A stretch of 64,000 nucleotides of DNA, from contig NZ_CP190246.1 of NCBI RefSeq assembly GCF_039652435.2, positions 2,852,001-2,916,000 of the forward strand, read 5' to 3'. The notes under the pieces were generated by a model. That model made no database searches. It had not been told where the DNA came from and saw nothing but the letters and a program-made list of their open reading frames with translations. The stretch comes from Niabella insulamsoli (GTDB lineage Bacteria > Bacteroidota > Bacteroidia > Chitinophagales > Chitinophagaceae). Shown one piece after another: positions 34,322 to 42,372 of this stretch (position 1 is its first letter; each line of letters opens with the position of its first letter). Made by a program: the position numbers and the translations under genes.

Positions 34322-35041
34322 TCAGGTGGTTTTAAACGCCTTTTCCATCCATCCGTCCGGCACGTCTTCAAGCGCTTCGTGCAATTTTTTTGCCCACTCA
34401 TCTGAAACAGGCTTCAGCTCTTCATGCTCGTACCTGTTTTCTATAATCTTAAAAGTATCCTTTTCGTAAATCACCACATCAATCGGAAACTCAACATCGT
34501 TGGAGCTAACACGGGTGGAATCGAAAGACAGGAAACCCGCCTTCAAAGCTTGTTTGATACTGGTATTTTCATCAAGCACGCGGTTCAAAATTGCTTTGCC
34601 CTGCCCGCTGTTTCCGATAATCGCATATTGAGAGCCCATCGCCATCTCAATCCAGTTGCCTTCGCTATACAAAAGAAATAGTTTGTGCTCTTTGTCATCT
34701 TTCAACTGGCCGCCCACAATCGCGTTGAGGTTAAATTTATACCCCGAAGCTGCCAGCTCGGCTTCATCTTCTTTAGCCACTCTTTTGATCTGTTCGCCAA
34801 AGGCGTTTACCGCTTCGTACAATTTGTTATAAGGAATACCATCGGAAACAAGTTCCCTGAAATAAGTAATGGCTTTATCTCTCACGGACCGCAAGCCGCT
34901 GGTCATAATAAAAAGCGAATTTTTCCCGTCTTCATGAACGGACACCTTTTTCCGTGTTGTAACATTAGTGCCGGCAGAGATACGCGTATCAGAAATGCCC
35001 ACCAGTCCGTTTTTTAGTTTTATTCCTAAGCAATAAGTCAT
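34322..35041 (-). CDS. Anbu / proteasome-type protease
   Basis: 239 residues that start MTYCLGIKLKNGLVGISDTR, the hallmark of Anbu (ancestral beta-subunit, COG3484). Removal of Met1 exposes the Thr2 nucleophile; Asp18 and lysines 31-32 fit the proteasome active site. IMTSGLRSVRD and SSNDVEFPIDVVIYEKD are further proteasome-beta-like segments. Anbu forms open helical or ring assemblies, and its substrate is debated. In other bacteria it sits with a transglutaminase, a circularly permuted ATP-grasp and an alpha-E protein; only the transglutaminase is adjacent here. Confidence 0.92.
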   Translation of the reverse strand: MTYCLGIKLKNGLVGISDTRISAGTNVTTRKKVSVHEDGKNSLFIMTSGLRSVRDKAITYFRELVSDGIPYNKLYEAVNAFGEQIKRVAKEDEAELAASGYKFNLNAIVGGQLKDDKEHKLFLLYSEGNWIEMAMGSQYAIIGNSGQGKAILNRVLDENTSIKQALKAGFLSFDSTRVSSNDVEFPIDVVIYEKDTFKIIENRYEHEELKPVSDEWAKKLHEALEDVPDGWMEKAFKTT

Positions 35042-35137
35042 AATTTTTACCTCATCATTTTAAGCTACGAATATATCTGTAAATCTAAAATTTTCCAGCT
35101 CGCCGGCAAAGTAAACGCAAAGCCTTTGCCTGCATGC

Positions 35138-36562
35138 TTATACTTTTTGCATTTTCCATCTTCCTTTTTTAAAAAGAATAAACGATACGATGGTGATCGC
35201 CGTTTCAGCAACGGGAATGGCCACGAAAACTCCTGTCGCGCCCATCTCGAAATAGTTTGCCAACAAATAAGCGATTGGAATTTGAAAGAGCCAGAAGCCG
35301 GCAAAATTGATCTTCGTCGGCGTCCAGGTGTCGCCCGATCCGTTAAACGCATTAATCATCACCATGCCGACACCATAAAAAACAAAACCCGCCGCCATGA
35401 TGTACATGGCCGTTTTCGCTACGTGTTGCACATTTTGCACTTCGCTGAAAAAGCTTACCAGCCAATCGCCTGCCAGAAAAAAAATGACAGAAACGGATAG
35501 CATAAAAATAACATTGTACTTAACGGTTTTCATCACGCTCTGTTCCGCACGCTGCGGTGCATTTGCGCCGAGGTTTTGTCCTACTAAAGTAGAAGCCGCG
35601 CCGCTGAGCCCCCAGGCCGGCAACATAAAAAACATCATCAGCCTCAAGGCCGTTTGATAGCCGGCGCTTCCATCCTCACCGCCGGTAACTGCTACGAGAC
35701 GCGCCAAAACTATCCAACTACAGGATGCAATCACAAATTGAAAGATGCCCGGCGTTGCAATTTTTATGAGCGCCTTCATAACCCCCGTATCAACATTGAA
35801 ATGCCGCGCCGCTAACCTGATCAACCCTTTGCCCCAAAACAGATGGTATGATTGATACAGCACGCCAATAGACCTGCCCGTAGCCGTGGCTACAGCGGCG
35901 CCGGTAAGCCCCATCGCAGGAACAGGGCCCAGGCCATTAATAAAAACGGGGCAGAGAACAACGTTGCAAATATTGGCGACCCAAAGACTTTTCATAGCAA
36001 TGGCGGCATTGCCGGCGCCTCTGAAAATCCCGTTGATGAGAAACAGCAGCATAATAGCAATGCTGCTCCCCATCATTATTTGAGTAAACAATTGGCCATG
36101 CGCTGCGGCCTGCGGCGTTGCCCCCATCGCCATCAATATGTCTTCTGCATAAACGACACCGGCTACACTCAAAACAGTGTTAACCACAAATGCAATAATC
36201 AATATCTGCGCTGCACTATGCGCCGCACCTTCTTTATTCTTTTCACCGATCCGGCGGGCGACGAAAGCGGTGGCCGCCATACTCATGCCAATGGCAACGG
36301 AGTAAATCACAGTCAGGACGGACTCGGTCAGGCCGACTGTCTGAATGGCAATGCTGCTTTCTTCCAGATGCCCCACGAAGTAAAGATCAACCAGCGCAAA
36401 AACTGACTCCATCATCATTTCGAGCATCATGGGAATGGCCAGCATCATCACTGCCTTGCGAATACTTACCGTGGTATAATCGATGTCTTTGCCCTGAAGC
36501 GCTTCTTTCAACAGGCGGACGGCTGACGCTAATTTGCCGGCCGGCTTATATATTGTTGTCAT
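35138..36562 (-). CDS. MATE family efflux transporter
   Basis: 474 residues from the ATG at 36562; a longer frame from 36607 adds an unconserved stretch. Twelve helices in two six-helix halves are visible. The first half starts with IRKAVMMLAIPMMLEMMMESVFALVDLYFVGHL and the second with VMKALIKIATPGIFQFVIASCSWIVLARLVA, the internal duplication typical of MATE. It exports cationic drugs or metabolites in exchange for Na+ or H+. It lies just upstream of the Anbu gene on the same strand, 96 bases apart. Confidence 0.9.
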   Translation of the reverse strand: MTTIYKPAGKLASAVRLLKEALQGKDIDYTTVSIRKAVMMLAIPMMLEMMMESVFALVDLYFVGHLEESSIAIQTVGLTESVLTVIYSVAIGMSMAATAFVARRIGEKNKEGAAHSAAQILIIAFVVNTVLSVAGVVYAEDILMAMGATPQAAAHGQLFTQIMMGSSIAIMLLFLINGIFRGAGNAAIAMKSLWVANICNVVLCPVFINGLGPVPAMGLTGAAVATATGRSIGVLYQSYHLFWGKGLIRLAARHFNVDTGVMKALIKIATPGIFQFVIASCSWIVLARLVAVTGGEDGSAGYQTALRLMMFFMLPAWGLSGAASTLVGQNLGANAPQRAEQSVMKTVKYNVIFMLSVSVIFFLAGDWLVSFFSEVQNVQHVAKTAMYIMAAGFVFYGVGMVMINAFNGSGDTWTPTKINFAGFWLFQIPIAYLLANYFEMGATGVFVAIPVAETAITIVSFILFKKGRWKMQKV

Positions 36563-36728
36563 AAAAACGGAATAAAAAATGAAAGTAAAACATGGCTTCC
36601 GTAGCATTTTGAAGCCAAAAAATTGCGGAGCAAAAATCGGTCGGTACTAAAAGTGGCGTACAACGATACCGGAAAAAATGACTTTCATTGTTGGGGCTTT
36701 TGTGAGGCAAAGATAACAGAACGCCATT

Positions 36729-36760
36729 AAAAAAGCTGCCCCGATCTTTCGAGGCAGCTT
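36729..36760 (-). terminator. Rho-independent terminator of dnaK
   Basis: On the minus strand, AAGCTGCC pairs with GGCAGCTT around a 12-base loop, followed by a run of T. It starts 32 bases after the dnaK stop. Confidence 0.8.
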
Positions 36761-36791
36761 CCTATAATTTGAAAGCATGACGCTTTAGCTA

Positions 36792-38711
36792 TTATTTTAC
36801 TTCTTCGTAAGGCACATCGGTTACGTCTTCCGCACCCGCATTTCCGCCGGGTTGAGCGTTTTCAGCGCCATTGCCTTGCTCACCGCCCGGCGCTCCTTCT
36901 GCTCCTGCCTGGCCAGATTTATAAATATCTTCGCTGGCGGCCGTCCAGGCGTTGTTCAATTCTGCCATAGCGCTGTCGATAGCGGCTCCATCCTGCTGCT
37001 TATGCGCTTCTTTCAACTTTTCTGCAGCGCTTTCGATGGTCGCTTTTTTATCGGCAGGAATTTTATCGCCATATTCTTTCAGTTGCTTTTCCGTTTGGAA
37101 GATCAGGCTGTCGGCCTGGTTCAGCTTTTCTATCTTTTCCTTTTCTGCTTTATCAGTAGCTTCATTCGCTTTGGCTTCGGCTTTCATCTTTTCCACTTCT
37201 TCCTTACTCAAACCGCTGCCGGCTTCAATATGAATTTTTTGTTCTTTACCCGTACCCTTATCTTTCGCCGTTACGTGCATGATACCATTTGCATCAATAT
37301 CGAACATTACTTCAATTTGGGGAACGCCGCGGGGAGCCGGAGGAATACCGTCGAGGTTAAACATACCCAGGCTCTTATTATCTTTTGCCATGGAACGTTC
37401 ACCCTGCACCACGTGAATCTGTACGCCCGGCTGGTTGTCGCTGGCGGTAGAGAACACTTCCGATTTTTTGGTCGGGATGGTAGTGTTGGAAGGAATCAAA
37501 GTAGTCATCACGCCGCCCATGGTTTCGATTCCCAGAGAAAGCGGAGTCACATCAAGCAACAACACGTCTTTTACTTCACCAGTCAACACGGCGCCCTGGA
37601 TAGCTGCACCAATAGCTACCACTTCATCAGGGTTAACTCCTTTATTTGGCTTTTTACCAAAGAACTTTTCTACGATTTCCTGAACTTTAGGAATACGGGT
37701 GCTACCGCCCACTAAAATCACTTCTTCAATCTCACTTGCGTTCATGCCCGCATCTTTCAAAGCGGCCTCGCAAGGCTTCAAACAACGCGCAAAAAGATCG
37801 TCAGCCAGCTGCTCAAATTTTGCACGGCTTAATTTTTTTACCAGGTGTTTGGGCACCCCGTCTACCGCTGTAATATAAGGCAGGTTAATTTCTGTTTCTG
37901 AAGAACTGGAAAGCTCTATTTTGGCTTTTTCAGCTGCTTCTTTCAAACGCTGCAATGCCATAGGATCTTTCCGCAAGTCGATCGCTTCGTCTGCTTTAAA
38001 TTCATCCGCCAACCAATCCATGATCACTTTATCAAAATCATCACCACCCAGGTGTGTATCGCCGTTGGTTGATTTTACCTCAAAAACGCCATCACCCAAT
38101 TCCAAAACAGAAATATCGAAAGTACCGCCACCCAGGTCAAACACGGCAATTTTATGGTCTTTGCCGCCCTTATCGAGGCCGTAGGCCAGCGCTGCTGCCG
38201 TAGGTTCGTTCACGATACGGCGAACATTCAAACCTGCGATTTCCCCGGCCTCTTTGGTGGCCTGACGCTGCGCGTCGTTAAAATAAGCAGGAACGGTGAT
38301 CACGGCTTCGTTCACTTCCTGGCCCAGGTAATCTTCTGCTGTTTTCTTCATTTTCTGAAGAACCATGGCTGAAATTTCCTGAGGCGTATAAAGCCTGCCA
38401 TCTATATCAATACGCACTGTATTATTGTCGCCTTTGGCTACTTTGTAGCTCCAATGGCTAATTTCTTCTGACACCTCGTCAAACCTGCGGCCCATAAAGC
38501 GCTTCACAGACATGATGGTGTTTTGAGGATTTGTGATCGCCTGCCTTTTGGCCGGATCACCGACTTTGCGTTCTCCATTTTTAAGGAAAGCCACTACTGA
38601 AGGCGTGGTTCGACGTCCTTCATCGTTGGCGATTACCACAGGCTCATTACCTTCCATTACTGATACACAGCTGTTGGTAGTACCCAGGTCAATACCAATA
38701 ATTTTACCCAT
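36792..38711 (-). CDS. dnaK: Molecular chaperone DnaK (Hsp70)
   Basis: 639 residues, the normal length. The ATPase domain (about 1-380) has IGIDLGTTNSCV, IAVFDLGGGTFDISVLELGDG and VILVGGSTRIPKVQ. The substrate-binding domain follows (LLLDVTPLSLGIETMGGV), and a helical lid ends in a Gly/Ala/Gln-rich tail closing with VPYEEVK. In the cell it binds unfolded peptides with DnaJ and GrpE, whose genes are not in this window. It is a single-gene unit with its own terminator. The 111 bases to the next start (measured on the plus strand) contain no heat-shock operator that I can recognise. Confidence 0.98.
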   Translation of the reverse strand: MGKIIGIDLGTTNSCVSVMEGNEPVVIANDEGRRTTPSVVAFLKNGERKVGDPAKRQAITNPQNTIMSVKRFMGRRFDEVSEEISHWSYKVAKGDNNTVRIDIDGRLYTPQEISAMVLQKMKKTAEDYLGQEVNEAVITVPAYFNDAQRQATKEAGEIAGLNVRRIVNEPTAAALAYGLDKGGKDHKIAVFDLGGGTFDISVLELGDGVFEVKSTNGDTHLGGDDFDKVIMDWLADEFKADEAIDLRKDPMALQRLKEAAEKAKIELSSSSETEINLPYITAVDGVPKHLVKKLSRAKFEQLADDLFARCLKPCEAALKDAGMNASEIEEVILVGGSTRIPKVQEIVEKFFGKKPNKGVNPDEVVAIGAAIQGAVLTGEVKDVLLLDVTPLSLGIETMGGVMTTLIPSNTTIPTKKSEVFSTASDNQPGVQIHVVQGERSMAKDNKSLGMFNLDGIPPAPRGVPQIEVMFDIDANGIMHVTAKDKGTGKEQKIHIEAGSGLSKEEVEKMKAEAKANEATDKAEKEKIEKLNQADSLIFQTEKQLKEYGDKIPADKKATIESAAEKLKEAHKQQDGAAIDSAMAELNNAWTAASEDIYKSGQAGAEGAPGGEQGNGAENAQPGGNAGAEDVTDVPYEEVK

Positions 38712-38934
38712 AATATTTATAATTTTTCGTTGTTTTTTGTAAACGCCGCATTTTGCGACATATACCTTTTTTCAATGATTGTGCCGAACCAAAAAATATG
38801 CAAAAATGTCAGTTTAGGAAAAATTTATGTTTTTTTTCCGGGCCTGTTGCGTTTGCCTTGTGGCTTACGTATTCGTATTTAGAAATCAGCTGATACAGAT
38901 TTTTAATGCAATCCCCTTTAAAACATATTTCAAA

Positions 38935-39651
38935 ATGAACGCAATTAAATTTTTTAATCTTATTTTCTCTAAAAACCTGCTCACTTTAAGCCTTTTAGCA
39001 GTAGTGCTCGCTAGCTGCTCCAAATCCGACGACTATCAAAATTTACCTGACGCCGCAGCGGTGGCGATCATTCACGCCTCGGCCGGCACGCCTGCTTTGG
39101 ATGTGGCGCTGGATAATAACCGTCTTGGCGTTAATTATTTCGATTATACTGACCGGATTGAATATTTCCGGGCCTACACCGGAAATCGCATGTTGAAAGT
39201 TTACAACGCCGGCGCTTCGACCGCGAACCCGATATTTTCAAAATCGCTCAACTTCGATGTAAACAAATATTACTCGGTTTTCCTGGTGGACACTGCTTCT
39301 AAAATGGATGCAGTGCTGATCAGAGACAGTACCCGTTCGGCAGGCGCAGATTCTGTACGCATACGATTTGCTAACATGAGCCCCGATGCGGCTGGCCTGA
39401 GCCTTTATGTAGGAGACAACACAACGCCCATTGCATCAAATATTCCGTATAAAACTGCAGGCAATTTCTTCAGTTATAAAGCCGAAACAGGAGTAGTATT
39501 TAAAGTAAAAAATGCCGCCGGTACCTTACTGGCTACTTATGAGCCCGTAAACCTACGTTGGGGTAATATTTACACCATTTGGTGTGGCGGTTATGTTGGC
39601 GGAAGCGACGCAGCCGGGACGCGAATAAAACTTGACGCATTTGCGCATTAA
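38935..39651 (+). CDS. DUF4397 domain lipoprotein
   Basis: 238 residues from the ATG at 38935, which gives a lipoprotein signal peptide with lipobox VLASC (Cys at about residue 27); the frame extends 36 codons upstream without support. The mature part matches DUF4397: VAIIHASAGTPALDVALDNNRL and VRIRFANMSPDAAGLSLYVGDN are the two repeated beta segments of the family. These are surface or periplasmic lipoproteins of unknown function, frequent in Bacteroidota. A strong terminator follows. It is divergent from dnaK. Confidence 0.87.
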   Translation: MNAIKFFNLIFSKNLLTLSLLAVVLASCSKSDDYQNLPDAAAVAIIHASAGTPALDVALDNNRLGVNYFDYTDRIEYFRAYTGNRMLKVYNAGASTANPIFSKSLNFDVNKYYSVFLVDTASKMDAVLIRDSTRSAGADSVRIRFANMSPDAAGLSLYVGDNTTPIASNIPYKTAGNFFSYKAETGVVFKVKNAAGTLLATYEPVNLRWGNIYTIWCGGYVGGSDAAGTRIKLDAFAH

Positions 39652-39681
39652 ATATTTTGACCCGTACCTTTATGAAACCTT

Positions 39682-39722
39682 AATCAGCCCTTGCCTGCAC
39701 ACTGCAGGCAGGCTGATTTTTT
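39682..39722 (+). terminator. Two-part hairpin terminator
   Basis: AATCAGCC pairs with GGCTGATT, and an inner GCCTGC pairs with GCAGGC, followed by a run of T. It starts 31 bases after the DUF4397 gene. The inner palindrome resembles the one inserted in aspS. Confidence 0.85.
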
Positions 39723-39799
39723 GAATTGTAGGCTGTGGTAAGGCACGAGACGATGAGCAGGCGGAAGATATTTACAGATCAGTAGTTTAATAAGCCCGG

Positions 39800-40456
39800 A
39801 TGGTCATAGTAGAAGATAGATATCTGACAGGTTACAGACAAGAAGGTAACAAAACCGAAAAGATTGGTAACAAGGAGTTTAAAAAACACACTTTGGGGCT
39901 CAGCGGAGATGAACTAGAACATACCTTAAGAGGCTGCCAGGAAGATCTCAGGCACCACAAAGAAGCGCTTTATAAAAGCTTTTACGGCTATTTAAAAGGC
40001 GTGGTGATTCGCTATGTGAGCGATTATCATTTTGCTGAAGAACTGGTGAACGACAGTTTTATAAAAATTTTCAGCCATATTTCTTCTTTCAACGCCCTGG
40101 GCCAGCATGGAGATATCACCACTTCATTTAAAGCGTGGGCTGCAAAGATCGCGTCGCGCACCGCTATCGATTTTTTGAGAAAGAAGAAAATAGATTTTGG
40201 CAGGGATGATATTTCCGAAATGCATACAGCGCCAATATTGGTACCAATGCAGACTTCTGAAGCAAAAGATATTCTTAAACTATTGAATGAACTTCCTAAA
40301 ACACAAAAAGCCATATTTAATTTATACGAAATAGAAGGCTTCACCCATCAGGAAATTGCCCATTTGCTGGAAATCCCTGAAAACGTGAGCCGGTCTTATT
40401 TATCCAGGGCCAAAAACAAATTAAAATCCCTGTATAACGAAACTTTCAGGACATGA
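39800..40456 (+). CDS. ECF-type RNA polymerase sigma factor
   Basis: 218 residues. Region 2 is FAEELVNDSFIKIFSHI with the aromatic-rich recognition helix, and region 4 is EGFTHQEIAHLLEIPENVSRSYLSRAKNKL. The first ~50 residues (DRYLTGYRQEGNKTEK...) are not conserved, so a later start is possible. Its stop codon overlaps the next start (ATGA), making the downstream membrane protein its likely regulatory partner. Target genes are not visible. Confidence 0.9.
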   Translation: MVIVEDRYLTGYRQEGNKTEKIGNKEFKKHTLGLSGDELEHTLRGCQEDLRHHKEALYKSFYGYLKGVVIRYVSDYHFAEELVNDSFIKIFSHISSFNALGQHGDITTSFKAWAAKIASRTAIDFLRKKKIDFGRDDISEMHTAPILVPMQTSEAKDILKLLNELPKTQKAIFNLYEIEGFTHQEIAHLLEIPENVSRSYLSRAKNKLKSLYNETFRT

Positions 40457-41865
40457 CAGATCCCAATGACGATATTATTCATCAAATAAAAAACGCCCTT
40501 CGCAACCACGAAGAGCCCTACAATGAGGGGGCCTGGGAGCGGTTTGCGGCCAGCAGCCATGTGGTCAGGCGCCCGAAAAGGGCGACACTTTGGCTTTGGA
40601 CTGCCGCTGCAGCCGCTGCAATTTTTGCCGGCATTTTGCTATTCAACCGACTGGGCAACGAAGGACTGGAAAAGCCCATCGCTTCGAAAGGGGAGGTGCC
40701 GGCGACGGAAACCACCCTCCCACCCGCCTCAGCGCCGCAAACAGGCACCACATCTGAAGTTGCTCAAAGCGAAACCAGTGACAGGACCAACATCATTATG
40801 AAGCATGATGCGCCTCCTGCCTGGACACCCAGCCACCGGCCGGTGGCGTCGACGGGCAACGAACAACTTATCGCCAAAATGCCGATCCCTGCTATTGTAA
40901 ACGGCGGGGTTACAGTGGCTACCAGCTTACCTAATACAAATGGTATTGCGAAAAACGACGCGACCGCACCGCCCAAAGTTGACTTTTGGAATAGCCCCGT
41001 CGTGAACGGTGCGCCTTCGGATAATAAAAAAGTAACTGTCGCCAACCCGCAACAAAGGCCATCCCTGGTTGCAGCCAACACTGCTTCCGCTCCGGATCGT
41101 CGCAGCCATGAGAAAGAAAAAACAAGAAAATGGCAGCCGAGCTTATACGTGTCGCCTTTGTTTGATGAGTTGGGCGTAAATATGGGTTATGGCGTGTCGC
41201 TGGGGTACGCTATTAATGATAAAATAAAGATCAGCTCGGGCATTGCGCACACACGGATCTCTGCCTCGAGGGCTTTTGGGGATAACGAAGCTGCGACTTC
41301 CGGGTTTAACAATGTGGCTGCGGATGCACCTATTTCCGGTGCGGCTGGCGCTTCGGGTGCGGGCGAGCTGACAGGCGCAAAGAACAGTTTGATTACCTAT
41401 AGCTCTGTAGCGCCTAATACCTTTCAGAGCACCCAGGTGTTGCAGCAAATTGAGGGCTATGTATCAGGAGTGGACATACCGCTTGAAGTGAATTACAATA
41501 TCAACCGGAAATTTTATGCCACCGCCGGCGTATCAGCGCTCGTTGTCATCAACGACAATAAAACTTACACGTACACCGACAACCACAATGTCAAGATTTC
41601 GGTAGAAACCAGCAAGGGCACGCCGAAAGAGGATAAAATTGTTTCGTTCAATGAACTCAATACGACCGACCACGCTCCCACTCCTTCATCGTCGGAGCAT
41701 ACACCATTACTAGGATTTTACAATATGTCGGTGGGTTATCGTCAGAAGATCTCTGATAAAAATGCGATTTCGTTGGAGCCTTTTGTAAAAGTACCGATGA
41801 ATACCGGTGGCCAGCAAAGCTTGAAATACACAGGCGCTGGCCTTCGTTTAAAATTTGATCTTTAA
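40453..41865 (+). CDS. Sigma-factor partner: single TM helix plus C-terminal outer-membrane-barrel-like domain
   Basis: 470 residues. Residues 1-43 are cytoplasmic-like and contain EEPYNEGAWERF, a motif of Bacteroidota sigma-factor partners. Residues 45-65 are one transmembrane helix rich in Ala. Residues 66-225 form a long Pro/Thr/Ala-rich linker. Residues about 227-470 alternate like an outer-membrane beta-barrel (SLYVSPLFDELGVNMGYGVSLGYA, FYNMSVGYRQKI, YTGAGLRLKFDL). The combination of an inner-membrane anchor with a barrel-like domain is unusual: either it spans the envelope or the C-terminal domain is a soluble beta structure. It is coupled to the ECF sigma gene by ATGA overlap and followed by a terminator. 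Confidence 0.75.
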   Translation: MTDPNDDIIHQIKNALRNHEEPYNEGAWERFAASSHVVRRPKRATLWLWTAAAAAAIFAGILLFNRLGNEGLEKPIASKGEVPATETTLPPASAPQTGTTSEVAQSETSDRTNIIMKHDAPPAWTPSHRPVASTGNEQLIAKMPIPAIVNGGVTVATSLPNTNGIAKNDATAPPKVDFWNSPVVNGAPSDNKKVTVANPQQRPSLVAANTASAPDRRSHEKEKTRKWQPSLYVSPLFDELGVNMGYGVSLGYAINDKIKISSGIAHTRISASRAFGDNEAATSGFNNVAADAPISGAAGASGAGELTGAKNSLITYSSVAPNTFQSTQVLQQIEGYVSGVDIPLEVNYNINRKFYATAGVSALVVINDNKTYTYTDNHNVKISVETSKGTPKEDKIVSFNELNTTDHAPTPSSSEHTPLLGFYNMSVGYRQKISDKNAISLEPFVKVPMNTGGQQSLKYTGAGLRLKFDL

Positions 41866-41887
41866 AGATCGTCCTTATGATTTCTTC

Positions 41888-41917
41888 AGACCTGCCCTCA
41901 GCCAGCAGGTCTTTTTT
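41888..41917 (+). terminator. Rho-independent terminator after the sigma-partner operon
   Basis: AGACCTGC pairs with GCAGGTCT around a 9-base loop, followed by six T residues; it begins 23 bases after the stop codon. Confidence 0.88.
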
Positions 41918-41950
41918 AATGGAAAAAAGTTTACAATTATATAAAATGAA

Positions 41951-41982
41951 TTTTGCCGATTGCGGCCACACCCCTAATTTTG
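41951..41982 (+). promoter_or_regulatory. Promoter of the tRNA-Ser gene
   Basis: TTTTG at 41951-41955 and TAATTTTG at 41975-41982 match the Bacteroidota -33/-7 pair with a 19-base spacer. The -7 element ends 5 bases before the first base of the tRNA. Confidence 0.75.
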
Positions 41983-41987
41983 CGCCC

Positions 41988-42072
41988 GGAGAGATGGCAG
42001 AGTGGTCGAATGCGGCGGTCTTGAAAACCGTTGACTGTAACAGGTCCGGGGGTTCGAATCCCTCTCTCTCCG
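41988..42072 (+). tRNA. tRNA-Ser (anticodon TGA)
   Basis: 85 nt with a 7-bp acceptor stem (GGAGAGA with TCTCTCC), discriminator G, D-arm region AGTGGTCGAATGCGG, anticodon loop CTTGAAA giving TGA (reads UCA), a long class II variable arm and the T-loop TTCGAAT. The 3' CCA is not encoded. A consensus promoter lies directly upstream and a terminator follows. Confidence 0.97.
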
Positions 42073-42093
42073 CTGGAAGCTTTCACAAAGCGC

Positions 42094-42127
42094 AAAATCC
42101 CTGTTAATGTACTTTACAGGGATTTTT
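42094..42127 (+). terminator. Rho-independent terminator of tRNA-Ser
   Basis: AAAATCCCTGT pairs with ACAGGGATTTT around an 11-base loop and runs into T residues, 21 bases after the tRNA. Confidence 0.88.
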
Positions 42128-42372
42128 GTTTGGCGGTACACCGGTTCCGCCGGAAAAGACGTCAGCGATCTGCAAAAAATGCTATTTTAGTACGCGAATA
42201 AAATCGTGTTTTATTTTTGCAAAAATGCCAAAACCAAAATGAACTGCAGGCTATCAGCATTTTTACATCACGACATGATTATCAAAAACAGGTTGCGAAA
42301 GTTCCCTTATGCTTCAGCCGTTTCGTTTTAAATCCCTTCGCGTAAAGTAAAAACCGAATTTGAAGGCTAAAA
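42128..42372. other. Intergenic region before the DISM/LuxR gene
   Basis: No convincing gene is seen in these 245 bases. There is a small GGCGG...CCGCC hairpin near 42132-42150, a consensus-like -7 element TATTTTTG at 42212-42219, and a possible 30-codon frame starting ATG at 42239 that lacks other support. The -7 element would give a leader of about 150 bases for the DISM/LuxR gene. Confidence 0.5.

Noticed and set aside
41877..42107. Open frame containing MAEWSNAAVLKTVDCNRSGGSNPSLS
   Set aside because: It is a translation of the tRNA-Ser gene, not a protein gene.
42239..42331. Possible 30-codon leader peptide before the DISM/LuxR gene
   Set aside because: Only an ATG and a stop support it; composition and position give no further evidence.
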